Part shown: positions 7,095-14,402 of the stretch, piece by piece
Layout of the letters: each line of letters starts with the position of its first letter
Numbering within the stretch: the stretch's first letter is position 1
Assembly (NCBI GenBank): GCA_023418255.1
Contig: JAEZZZ010000134.1
Span: forward strand, 1-17,585
Direction of reading: 5' to 3'
DNA length: 17,585 nt
Source: Bacteroidota bacterium
Lineage (GTDB): Bacteria > Bacteroidota > Bacteroidia > Bacteroidales > Dysgonomonadaceae
The notes under the pieces: generated by a model
The model's input: only the letters and a program-made list of their open reading frames with translations
Databases searched by the model: none
What the model was told of the DNA's origin: nothing
Made by a program: the position numbers and the translations under genes

Positions 7095-7136
7095 CACAAA
7101 ATAATATAACCGATATCGCACACATTACTCTACTCT

Positions 7137-8996
7137 ATGGTTATTACACTGACAATACTCTTAATTACCGGCATTCTGTTTGCCTGGGGTAAATTTCGTT
7201 CCGATGTTGTCACGTTAATGGCCTTAATGGCACTTACCATCTTCAATGTACTTACACCGTCGGAAGCAATTGCAGGTTTTTCAAATCCTATCGTACTGAT
7301 GTTAGGTGGATTATTTATTATTTCGGGAGCTATCAACCAAACAGGATTGGCAAAAAAAATAAGCACTTACCTCTTGCAAATGGCCGGCAAAAGCGAAATG
7401 AAACTGTTTGTCCTAACGCTTTTGGTATCTGCATTTCTCAGTTCCTTTATGAGCAACTACGGCACCGTAGCACTGCTTCTGCCTATTGTCGTAAGCATGA
7501 CGCGCGAAGCCGACTTAAACGTTCGTAGGTTTCTTATGCCGATGGCTTTTGCCAGCAGCATGGGCGGAATGATGACTCTTATCGGCGCGCCACCTAACCT
7601 GATAGTAAACGACACGCTCGTTTCTTATGGATTTGAAGAGTTGGGCTTTTTCACAGTGCTACCTATTGGCGTGATTCTATTGATTTTGGGTATTGCTTTC
7701 TTATGGGTTCGTTCACATATTTTAGAGCAAAACGAACAAAAAAAATCCTATAATGACGACCGAACAAAATCGCCACACGAGTTACTGCAAGAGTATCAAC
7801 TGGCAGAAAACCTGTATAGACTAAAGCTTCCCGAAAAATCGCCCATTTTATATAAACCACTTAAAGAGCTTGCCATCACTCATCATTACGATGTCTCTAT
7901 CACAGAAATACGCAGCCCGCTTAACACAAACAGTAAATTTTTCAAATCGGCGGGACAATATCTTGCCGATGGCGAGAGCGTACTCTATCCTAATGATATT
8001 ATTTATATCGAAGGTGCCTATGAAGAAGTTGAACGCTTTGCAGAAGACAATAGCCTCACTTTTATGGATACATCGCAATCGGAAAGCAAAGCAAAACCGG
8101 AAATAGCCGTCGCCATGAAGTTTGACGAAATAGGCATTGCCGAAGCGGTCGTTTTGTCAAGCTCTAAAATCATTAATAGGCAAGTGAAAGAGACCGCTTT
8201 TCGTAAGCGATACCACATCAATATATTGGGCATAAAACGAAAAAACGAATACATATTGAATCAAGTGCAGCACGAGAAAATTCAAGCAGGCGATGCCCTA
8301 TTGATACAGGGTTCGTGGCAGAGCATCGACGAATTAGCAGCAGAACAAGCCGATTTAGTTATTGTGGGACAACCCATTCAAGAGGCCAATAAAGTAATTT
8401 TGGAACACAAAGCAGGCGTTGCGGGCACCATCCTCATCGGCATGGTGGTTTGTATGACCCTAAATATTCTCTCGGCGGTCATATCCATCATGGTGGCATC
8501 GCTGCTGATGATTATCACAGGCTGCTTCCGAAATGTAGAAACAGCATATAAATGCATTCGATGGCAAAACCTGATCTTCTTTGCGGCAATGCTACCCATG
8601 GCGACAGCCATGCAAAAGACAGGCGCGGCAGAAACCATTTCGAAAGGATTGGTGAGCTTTATGGGAGGTCTTGGCCCCTATTTTTTGTTAGGTGCGCTTT
8701 TCTTTGCCACTTCACTTTTTACGATGTTTGTCAGCAATACGGCAACCGTTATCATTTTTGCACCCATCGCGCTGCAATCGGCACAAGCACTTAATGTAAG
8801 CCCCTACCCTTTTGTGCTAGCTGTTGCCACTGCCGGCGTGATGTGCCTTGCCAGCCCCTATTCGACTCCCCCAAACTCACTGGTGATGTCTTCGGGACGA
8901 TACAATTTCAATGATTACGTGAAAGTGGGCCTACCACTACAACTGATTTATTTGTTTGTGATGATTTTTGCATTACCGTTGTTTTATCCTTTTTGA
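7137..8996 (+). CDS. SLC13-family permease with internal RCK_C-like region
   Basis: A 619-residue inner-membrane transporter of the divalent anion/Na+ symporter (DASS) type. It has two hydrophobic halves, about residues 1-190 and 423-619, separated by a soluble region of about 230 residues. The two SNT-type substrate/Na+ motifs characteristic of the family are visible: SNYGT at 106-110 in MSNYGTVALLLPI, and SNTAT from residue 533 in VSNTATVIIFAPIA. The central soluble part looks like two RCK_C (TrkA-C) domains in tandem, with segments such as ILYKPLKELAITHHYDVSITEI, GESVLYPNDIIYIEG, INILGIKRK and IQAGDALLIQGS. This layout is common in bacterial SLC13 permeases. The substrate (sulfate, dicarboxylate or other) cannot be told. 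The ATG at 7137 follows a good -7 element. No terminator with a T-run follows the stop. Confidence 0.88.
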   Translation: MVITLTILLITGILFAWGKFRSDVVTLMALMALTIFNVLTPSEAIAGFSNPIVLMLGGLFIISGAINQTGLAKKISTYLLQMAGKSEMKLFVLTLLVSAFLSSFMSNYGTVALLLPIVVSMTREADLNVRRFLMPMAFASSMGGMMTLIGAPPNLIVNDTLVSYGFEELGFFTVLPIGVILLILGIAFLWVRSHILEQNEQKKSYNDDRTKSPHELLQEYQLAENLYRLKLPEKSPILYKPLKELAITHHYDVSITEIRSPLNTNSKFFKSAGQYLADGESVLYPNDIIYIEGAYEEVERFAEDNSLTFMDTSQSESKAKPEIAVAMKFDEIGIAEAVVLSSSKIINRQVKETAFRKRYHINILGIKRKNEYILNQVQHEKIQAGDALLIQGSWQSIDELAAEQADLVIVGQPIQEANKVILEHKAGVAGTILIGMVVCMTLNILSAVISIMVASLLMIITGCFRNVETAYKCIRWQNLIFFAAMLPMATAMQKTGAAETISKGLVSFMGGLGPYFLLGALFFATSLFTMFVSNTATVIIFAPIALQSAQALNVSPYPFVLAVATAGVMCLASPYSTPPNSLVMSSGRYNFNDYVKVGLPLQLIYLFVMIFALPLFYPF

Positions 8997-9371
8997 CAAT
9001 TTTGATGGCGTTAGCACAAATTACATCAACACTTATCCGGCATCAAAACTGACACTTAAAATACTTCAAAATAAACTAAAAATCAGTTATAGAAAAAGAC
9101 AAAAATCACTTATTTCCGCACAAAAGAGATGAAATATAAATTGACACGACAGCCTGTGAAAAATTGAAAATAAGGCACAAAAAACATTAGAGATCCCAAT
9201 TAACACAATCTTTTCTTTAAATAATGTTGTAATTTGCTTCTTTTTTACTTTTTTCATCATTTTAAGATGATATGTTAAACAAAAAAGTTGTTTATTTGTT
9301 AAATTATTGACGAAAACAGACGATCTTTGAAAAAATCAAACTAAAAAAATAGGGAAGTAAGAATATAGAGT
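8997..9371. other. Intergenic region between the SLC13 gene and rprX
   Basis: These 375 AT-rich bases hold no credible ORF. An 8-bp inverted repeat (TTTTGATG 9000-9007, CATCAAAA 9041-9048) begins right after the SLC13 stop but has no T-tract, so it is a doubtful terminator. The right part carries the weak rprX promoter and a small hairpin (TCATC/GATGA around 9255-9271). Nothing else stands out. Confidence 0.45.
9322..9329 (+). promoter_or_regulatory. Weak -7-like element upstream of rprX
   Basis: GATCTTTG differs from TAnnTTTG at one position. A TTTG at 9295-9298 could be the -33 element, although the 23-nt gap is longer than the usual 19-20. The predicted leader is about 35 nt and includes GGGAAG about 15 nt before the ATG at 9372. 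Confidence 0.3.
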
Positions 9372-10934
9372 ATGAAAAAATCAATCATTTGGTTACTCGC
9401 GCTTATCATGTTTATGGCTTTCTTCGCCTTATTGTTTTTGCAAGTCAAATACATGCGCACCAGCATGTCGATTCGCAATCAACAATTTGATGAGATTGTG
9501 AAACGTAGTTTATACAATGTATCGAAAGACTTGGAAAAAGCCCAAGCATATCGATATTTAAAAGAAGATATGGAGCACACCATAGCAAGTCAACACTATG
9601 GATATCCCCACGCGCAAACAGCAATCGAAGACATCCTGAAAGATGAAACAACGACGAGTAGCATCATGCAACGCGGCGATGGCAAGAGGAACCACGAGCA
9701 ACAGCTGATAACCAAAAGAACGGAACACGGCAAAACCAGTGTTTTTCTTTCACCCAATCGTGGTTCAAGTAGCATCTCGCGCACATCGCAAGCACAACAA
9801 AAAGAGTTTGCAAAACGCTATTTTCACGAACAGGCCCTCATTCACGAAGTGCTACTTCAACTGCTCAACCGAGCCGGCAACGAACCGATTGAGAAGAGAA
9901 TTGATTTTCAGGAACTCAATAGGCTAATCCGCTTGGAACTGATGAACAACGGATTGACAGCACCTTTCAGCTTTCAGATTATCAATTACCATAATCAAGC
10001 CGTTTATGCGTCGCCCGGATTCTCATCGAAAGACAAAAAAGCTGTCTATCAGCAAATTTTGTTCCCAAACGATCCCCCGGCGAAGTTGAACGCACTGAAC
10101 GTCTATTTCCCGACGAAACGAGATTTCGTATATGGAGAACTTTCGTTCTTTGTGCCGTCGCTCATATTTACGTTTGTTATTCTCATAACGTTTATATTTA
10201 CGATTGTAACCCTTTTCCGACAAAAGCGTTTGTCCGAAATGAAGAACGACTTTATCAACAACATGACGCATGAGCTGAAAACACCCGTTTCCACCATATC
10301 GTTGGCAGCGCAAATGCTTAAAGATCAATCCATCACCAAATCGCCCGAAGTTTTCAAACATGTTACGGGAGTGATCAATGATGAGACCAAACGGTTGAGC
10401 TTTCAAGTAGAAAAAGTGTTGCAAATGTCGCTTTTCGACAAGCAAAAAGCCCGGCTCAAACTCAAAGAGGTCGATGCCAACGAGCTGGTTGTAAACGTTG
10501 CCAACACGCACGTGCTGAAAGTAGAAAAGTTTGGCGGAACTTTGGAAATCGATCTGCAAGCGGAAAACACCCGAATCGTCGTGGACGAAATGCATTTCAC
10601 AAATGTGCTTTTCAACCTGTTGGACAACGCCCTCAAATATAAACGAGAAGAGGTTGCACCGGAATTGATGATACGCACAAAAAACGAAGGCAATAAACTG
10701 ATAATTAGCGTAGAAGACAACGGAATCGGAATAAAGAAAGAGGACGTAAAAAAAGTATTCGATCGATTTTATCGCGTGCCAACCGGCAATCGCCACGATG
10801 TGAAAGGCTTTGGATTGGGATTGGCATACGTAAAAAAGATTGTGACAGATTTAAACGGCACTATACGTGCCGAAAGTGAGTTAAAAAAAGGAACTAAATT
10901 TATTATAAGTTTACCCGTAATAAAAGAAAAATAA
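9372..10934 (+). CDS. rprX: Sensor histidine kinase, RprX-type
   Basis: A 520-residue inner-membrane kinase. Membrane segment 1 is at about residues 4-24. An extracytoplasmic sensor region follows, rich in charged residues and without a recognisable named domain, to about 255. Membrane segment 2 is at about 258-282. The HisKA helix carries H300 in NNMTHELKTPVS, and the ATPase domain has N419 (NLLDNALKY), D449-N-G-I-G-I, FDRFYRV and GFGLGLAYVKKIV. All catalytic boxes are intact. The length, the domain order and a one-base gap to a near-textbook RprY-like regulator identify it as the RprX partner known from Bacteroides. It should autophosphorylate on H300 and pass phosphate to the regulator. 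The signal sensed is not readable from the sequence. Confidence 0.85.
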   Translation: MKKSIIWLLALIMFMAFFALLFLQVKYMRTSMSIRNQQFDEIVKRSLYNVSKDLEKAQAYRYLKEDMEHTIASQHYGYPHAQTAIEDILKDETTTSSIMQRGDGKRNHEQQLITKRTEHGKTSVFLSPNRGSSSISRTSQAQQKEFAKRYFHEQALIHEVLLQLLNRAGNEPIEKRIDFQELNRLIRLELMNNGLTAPFSFQIINYHNQAVYASPGFSSKDKKAVYQQILFPNDPPAKLNALNVYFPTKRDFVYGELSFFVPSLIFTFVILITFIFTIVTLFRQKRLSEMKNDFINNMTHELKTPVSTISLAAQMLKDQSITKSPEVFKHVTGVINDETKRLSFQVEKVLQMSLFDKQKARLKLKEVDANELVVNVANTHVLKVEKFGGTLEIDLQAENTRIVVDEMHFTNVLFNLLDNALKYKREEVAPELMIRTKNEGNKLIISVEDNGIGIKKEDVKKVFDRFYRVPTGNRHDVKGFGLGLAYVKKIVTDLNGTIRAESELKKGTKFIISLPVIKEK

Positions 10935-10935
10935 T

Positions 10936-11655
10936 ATGGAAGAACAATTGAAAGTTTTTTTATGCGAAGATGATGAGAATCTTGGCATGCTGCTTAGAGA
11001 ATATTTACAAGCAAAAGGTTATGACACCGACCTCTATCCTGATGGAGAAGCAGGATTTAAAGGTTTTGTAAAAGCAAAATATGACTTGTGCATCGTGGAC
11101 GTGATGATGCCAAAAATTGATGGAGTGACACTCGTAAAAGAGATTCGTTCCATCAATAACGAAGTGCCCGTTATATTTTTGACGGCAAAAAACATGAAAG
11201 ATGACATCCTTGCCGGATTCAAAGCCGGTGCCGACGACTACATCACCAAGCCGTTCAGTATGGAAGAGTTAGTGCTTCGCATCGAAGCCATCATTCGCCG
11301 AGTTAGAGGAAAGAAAGTGAAAGAACAACAAGTGTATAAATTTGGGAAAATGGTCTTCGACACACAAAAACAAATCCTCATCATCAACGACGAACAAACC
11401 AAACTCACCACCAAAGAGTCAGAATTGCTGTCGTTGCTATGCTCTCATGCCAACGATATTTTGGAACGCAACCACGCGCTCAAACAGATTTGGGAAGAAG
11501 ACACCTATTTCAACGCGCGTAGCATGGATGTGTATATCACCAAACTTCGCAAGTTGTTGAAACCCGAACCGGATATCGAAATCATCAATATTCACGGAAA
11601 AGGCTACAAACTGATTGTACCCAATCACGGCGAAAATATTCAAAACGAAGAGTAA
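10936..11655 (+). CDS. rprY: OmpR-family response regulator RprY
   Basis: A 239-residue cytosolic regulator. The receiver domain (about 5-120) has the acidic pocket E11-D12-D13, the phosphorylation site D55 (CIVDVMMPK), T83 (FLTAK) and K105 (DDYITKPFS). A winged-helix DNA-binding domain (about 135-232) contains TKLTTKESELLSLLC, FNARSMDVYITKLRK and the end IINIHGKGYKL. The wording matches my memory of Bacteroides and Porphyromonas RprY closely throughout. In Porphyromonas gingivalis RprY has been linked to oxidative stress, sodium and the nqr genes; the regulon here is unknown. The ATG comes one base after the rprX stop, so translation is probably coupled. A strong terminator follows 25 nt after the stop. 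Confidence 0.92.
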   Translation: MEEQLKVFLCEDDENLGMLLREYLQAKGYDTDLYPDGEAGFKGFVKAKYDLCIVDVMMPKIDGVTLVKEIRSINNEVPVIFLTAKNMKDDILAGFKAGADDYITKPFSMEELVLRIEAIIRRVRGKKVKEQQVYKFGKMVFDTQKQILIINDEQTKLTTKESELLSLLCSHANDILERNHALKQIWEEDTYFNARSMDVYITKLRKLLKPEPDIEIINIHGKGYKLIVPNHGENIQNEE

Positions 11656-11679
11656 TCTAAAGAATATATGTTGACACCG

Positions 11680-11710
11680 AAAGGAACTGTCCAAAGACGG
11701 TTCCTTTTTT
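11680..11710 (+). terminator. Rho-independent terminator of rprXY
   Basis: A 12-bp stem (AAAGGAACTGTC 11680-11691 with GACGGTTCCTTT 11696-11707) with one T-G pair and a CAAA tetraloop runs into a T tract ending at 11710. Confidence 0.93.
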
Positions 11711-11732
11711 ATTCCCCTCATTGAGCTAATAT

Positions 11733-11906
11733 CTAAACGCGTGAAAGGGCAAGAGAAGGAATTTGCTGATAAACCGAACGCATCGTTTGACATTCAGCTT
11801 TTGGCTCTGCCGACGATTTTATGTCAGCAATACTAAGCGAAGTTTCGTCGCCATTTAATTCCGTGCCAATTCGTAAATTGGCTCTACTTCTTAAAAGAAT
11901 TAGCAC
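11733..11906 (-). pseudogene. ORF-like remnant, 57 codons, unidentified
   Basis: On the minus strand a frame runs from a possible GTG at 11906 to TAG at 11735-11733. It reads through segments such as RSRANLRIGTELNGDETS, IADIKSSAEPKAECQT and VYQQIPSLALSRV. The frame is open upstream to a stop near 11925, but no ATG precedes it and there is no ribosome-binding site. The repeat at 11859-11891 lies inside it. It may be the end of a decayed gene, a translated-looking repeat, or chance. I do not recognise a family. Confidence 0.2.
11859..11891 (-). repeat. Hairpin-forming dispersed repeat, copy B
   Basis: The reverse complement begins AGAAGTAGAGCCAATT and ends GAATTGGCACGGAA, matching copy A (6772-6804) at 28 of 33 bases. 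Here the core is a perfect stem-loop: GCCAATT and AATTGGC around a TACG loop. It lies about 35 bp upstream of the -7 element of the M3 peptidase gene. Confidence 0.65.
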
Positions 11907-11925
11907 ATTATAAGAGAAAAAATAC

Positions 11926-11933
11926 TATTTTTG
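11926..11933 (+). promoter_or_regulatory. -7 promoter element for the M3 peptidase gene
   Basis: TATTTTTG matches TAnnTTTG and gives a predicted leader of about 55 nt before the ATG at 11995. TTAGC near 11899-11903 is a poor -33 candidate. Confidence 0.5.
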
Positions 11934-11994
11934 TATTTTCAATCCATAAATTTAATCAATAAAAAACCACACATCTTATTAAAAATTATTTCAA

Positions 11995-14112
11995 ATGAAA
12001 AAAGTACTATTCATGTTATCAACAGTTATGGCACTATCGGCGTGCAGCTCGAACGAAAAGTCGGGTGAGAAAGGCGCCATATTTATGTCAGATTTTGACA
12101 CACCTTATGGCGTTCCGCCATTCGACAAAATATCCATAGAGGATTACAAACCGGCATTTGATGCCGGCATAAAGCAACAAACCGAAGAGATTGACGCCAT
12201 TGCCAACGCGGCCGAAGAACCAACGTTTGAGAATACGGTGCTTGCATTGGACAACAGCGGTAGCATCCTTGACCGAGTTTCGTCCGTATTTTATGCGCTT
12301 CAAGGAACCGACACCAACGACGAAATGCAAAAGATAGCCAACGAAATGTCGCCAAAACTCACGACCCACAGCGACAACATTTACCTGAACGAAAAGCTAT
12401 TTGAACGCATCAAGAAACTTTACGACCATGCCGAGTCGCTACAACTCACCGGAGAGCAATTTCGATTGCTGGAAAAATACTACAAGCGATTTCGCCGTTC
12501 CGGCATCATGCTGAACGATGCGGACAAAGAGCAACTGCGCGACATCAACAAAAAATTGTCTCAGCTGACACTGCAATTTGGTGAAAACCTATTGAAAGAG
12601 ACCAACAACTACACGTTGGTAATCGACAAAAAAGAGGATCTTGCCGGATTACCACAAAGTACAATCGAGGCCGCTGCCGAAGAGGCAAAAATAAGGGGTA
12701 AAGAGGGAAAATGGGTTTTCACGCTACAAAAACCAAGCTGGATTCCATTCCTTCAATATGCCGACAACCGCGATTTACGCGAAAAACTTTACAAGGCCAT
12801 GTATATGCGTGGCAACAACGACAATGAAAACGACAACAAAGCCATCATCAGCGAAATAGTAAACCTGCGCCTGAAACGCTCCAACCTACTAGGATACGAT
12901 ACATTTTCTCACTACGCGTTGGAAGAACGCATGATGAATACCCCCGAAAAAGTATACAAGTTACTTGACGATGTATGGAAATATGCGCTTCCGCAAGCAA
13001 AAAAAGAGGCAGCCGAACTGCAAAAACTGATCGATAAAGAAGGTGGAAAATTTAAGTTGGCATCGTGGGATTGGTGGTATTATGCCGAAAAATTGAGACA
13101 AAAAAAATACGACCTCAACGAAGAAGAATTGAAACCCTACTTCAAGATGGAAAACGTGCGCGAAGGAGTGTTTATGTGCGCCAACAAACTGTATGGATTG
13201 AACTTCAAAAAGTTGGATAACATTCCAACCTATCATCCCGAGGTGGAAGTATATGAAGTCACCGACGCCGATGGTTCGCATCTTGCACTATTTTATAGCG
13301 ACTATTTTCCGCGTGCCGGAAAACGAGGTGGCGCATGGATGAGCAGCTTTCGCAAACAATGCGTAAAAGATGGCAAAGACATTCGTCCCCTTATATATAA
13401 TGTCGGCAACTTCACCAAACCCACACAAGACAAACCTTCGCTGCTGACACAAGACGAAGTAGAAACGCTCTTTCATGAGTTTGGACACGCCCTGCACGGC
13501 ATGTTGTCGAAAGTGAACTACCATGGATTGTCGGGCACGAGCGTAGCGCGCGATTTTGTAGAGTTGCCCTCGCAAGTGATGGAAAATTGGGCATTTGAGC
13601 CGCAAGTACTCAAAATGTATGCAAAGCATTATCAAACGGGCGAAGTTATTCCCGATTCGCTCATCCAAAAAATTGAAGCTGCCGGAAAATTCAACATGGG
13701 ATTCACCACTGCCGAATTTATCGCCGCCGCTCTGCTGGATATGGACTATCACACCCAAACAGAAGAACAGGCGTATGATGTGAATGCTTTTGAAAACGCA
13801 TCGATGAAAAAAATCGGATTAATCGACGAAATAATCCCTCGCTACAAAAGCACCTACTTCTCTCACATATTCAGCAGCGTTGAAGGCTATGCATCTGGAT
13901 ATTACAGCTACATGTGGTCAGAAGTATTGGATGCCGACGCTTTTCAAGCATTTGTCGAAACAAACATCTTCGACCAAAAAACGGCACACCTGTTTCGCGA
14001 AGAGTTGTTGTCGAAAGGCAACACGGACGACCCTATGAAACTCTATATCAATTTTAGAGGTTCCGAACCCAATCCCATATATCTATTGAAGAAGCGAGGA
14101 TTTGTGAAATAA
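11995..14112 (+). CDS. dcp: M3 family metallopeptidase, Dcp-like lipoprotein
   Basis: A 705-residue zinc peptidase of the M3 family (peptidyl-dipeptidase Dcp type), which removes dipeptides from the C termini of short peptides. A lipoprotein signal ends in LSAC with the lipidated C17, so the enzyme is exported and membrane-anchored. No acidic run follows the cysteine of the kind that marks surface export. The long helical N-terminal region leads to the catalytic domain with H494-E-F-G-H498 (FHEFGHALHG) and the third ligand E523 (VELPSQVMENW). SSVEGYASGYYSYMWSEVLDADAF near the C terminus is the conserved substrate-cradle region of M3 enzymes. The length is normal for the family (about 680-710). 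It is a single gene with its own promoter and terminator, and its role is probably peptide recycling in the periplasm. The oligopeptidase A subtype is less likely. Confidence 0.93.
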   Translation: MKKVLFMLSTVMALSACSSNEKSGEKGAIFMSDFDTPYGVPPFDKISIEDYKPAFDAGIKQQTEEIDAIANAAEEPTFENTVLALDNSGSILDRVSSVFYALQGTDTNDEMQKIANEMSPKLTTHSDNIYLNEKLFERIKKLYDHAESLQLTGEQFRLLEKYYKRFRRSGIMLNDADKEQLRDINKKLSQLTLQFGENLLKETNNYTLVIDKKEDLAGLPQSTIEAAAEEAKIRGKEGKWVFTLQKPSWIPFLQYADNRDLREKLYKAMYMRGNNDNENDNKAIISEIVNLRLKRSNLLGYDTFSHYALEERMMNTPEKVYKLLDDVWKYALPQAKKEAAELQKLIDKEGGKFKLASWDWWYYAEKLRQKKYDLNEEELKPYFKMENVREGVFMCANKLYGLNFKKLDNIPTYHPEVEVYEVTDADGSHLALFYSDYFPRAGKRGGAWMSSFRKQCVKDGKDIRPLIYNVGNFTKPTQDKPSLLTQDEVETLFHEFGHALHGMLSKVNYHGLSGTSVARDFVELPSQVMENWAFEPQVLKMYAKHYQTGEVIPDSLIQKIEAAGKFNMGFTTAEFIAAALLDMDYHTQTEEQAYDVNAFENASMKKIGLIDEIIPRYKSTYFSHIFSSVEGYASGYYSYMWSEVLDADAFQAFVETNIFDQKTAHLFREELLSKGNTDDPMKLYINFRGSEPNPIYLLKKRGFVK

Positions 14113-14182
14113 TCGACGCATCAGTCGTGGAGTATCCTTGTTTTCCCTCTTTCAGAATATAACAAGGTGTTCCCGAAAGCCT

Positions 14183-14223
14183 ATATCGCCGGATTAAAGA
14201 CAAAATAATCCGGCGATATTTTC
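14183..14223 (+). terminator. Terminator downstream of the M3 peptidase gene
   Basis: A perfect 14-bp stem (ATATCGCCGGATTA 14183-14196 with TAATCCGGCGATAT 14206-14219), a nine-base loop and a short T tract lie 70 nt after the stop codon. A weaker upstream hairpin (CCTTGTT/AACAAGG, 14136-14167) precedes it. Confidence 0.88.
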
Positions 14224-14243
14224 TTAAAAAGACAAAAAAAGCG

Positions 14244-14251
14244 TATATTTG
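14244..14251 (+). promoter_or_regulatory. -7 promoter element for secDF
   Basis: TATATTTG matches TAnnTTTG and is followed by CAC. It lies 20 nt after the preceding terminator. The predicted start near 14256 leaves a long leader of about 100 nt before the secDF ATG, and an upstream ORF begins almost at its 5' end. Confidence 0.6.
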
Positions 14252-14261
14252 CACGCTAAAA

Positions 14262-14402
14262 ATGAAGAAGTGCATAACATTTAAATATTTACACCTCTAC
14301 GAACAACAACACTGTATAAATAAACAGCTAAAAATAAACAATAAAAAAGTAAATTTGAAATGCAAAACAAAGGATTCATCAAAGTTTTCAGTATTGCGCT
14401 GA
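14262..14402 (+). CDS. Upstream ORF overlapping the secDF start (46 aa, doubtful)
   Basis: ATG at 14262 and TGA at 14400-14402 define a 46-residue, basic peptide starting MKKCITFKYLHLYEQQHC and ending KFSVLR. It begins within about 10 nt of the predicted transcription start and overlaps the first 43 nt of secDF in another frame. Ribosomes translating it would run through the secDF initiation region. No Shine-Dalgarno sequence is visible, and the N terminus is not strongly hydrophobic, so it is not an evident export signal. It may be chance in AT-rich leader DNA. Confidence 0.25.
   Translation: MKKCITFKYLHLYEQQHCINKQLKINNKKVNLKCKTKDSSKFSVLR

Larger units (their letters stand above)
6671..7136. 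other. Divergent intergenic region rich in repeats and hairpins
   Basis: This 466-bp stretch separates the leftward porin gene from the rightward SLC13 gene. From left to right it holds the porin -7 element (6677-6684), a hairpin repeat shared with 11859-11891 (6772-6804), four heptamers (6804-6831) and degenerate decamers (6852-6891). Two short stems follow: CGGAC/GTCCG at 6932-6948 and GTCC/GGAC at 6954-6969. A cloverleaf-like fold (6981-7026) and the SLC13 promoter (7087-7094) complete it. I see no credible protein-coding frame. Confidence 0.6.
11656..11994. other. Intergenic region between rprY and the M3 peptidase gene
   Basis: These 339 bp hold the rprXY terminator (11680-11710), an ORF-like minus-strand stretch that contains hairpin repeat copy B (11859-11891), and the peptidase promoter (11926-11933). 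No intact gene is evident. Confidence 0.5.

Noticed and set aside
9000..9048. Inverted repeat TTTTGATG/CATCAAAA as terminator of the SLC13 gene
   Set aside because: The loop is 33 nt and no T tract follows, so the evidence is too weak for a terminator call.
10023..10796. Long minus-strand ORF of 257 codons inside rprX
   Set aside because: It lies entirely opposite the kinase catalytic region, whose motifs are intact. Its translation is rich in Phe, Tyr, His and Cys, as expected for a shadow frame, and there is no ribosome-binding site.
13288..13758. Minus-strand ORF of 156 codons inside the M3 peptidase gene
   Set aside because: It covers the HEFGH catalytic region on the opposite strand and shows no motif or start signal of its own.
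14054..14275. Minus-strand ORF of 73 codons across the M3 terminator
   Set aside because: It runs through a perfect terminator stem and the secDF promoter. Its protein-like look comes partly from the symmetric stem sequence.
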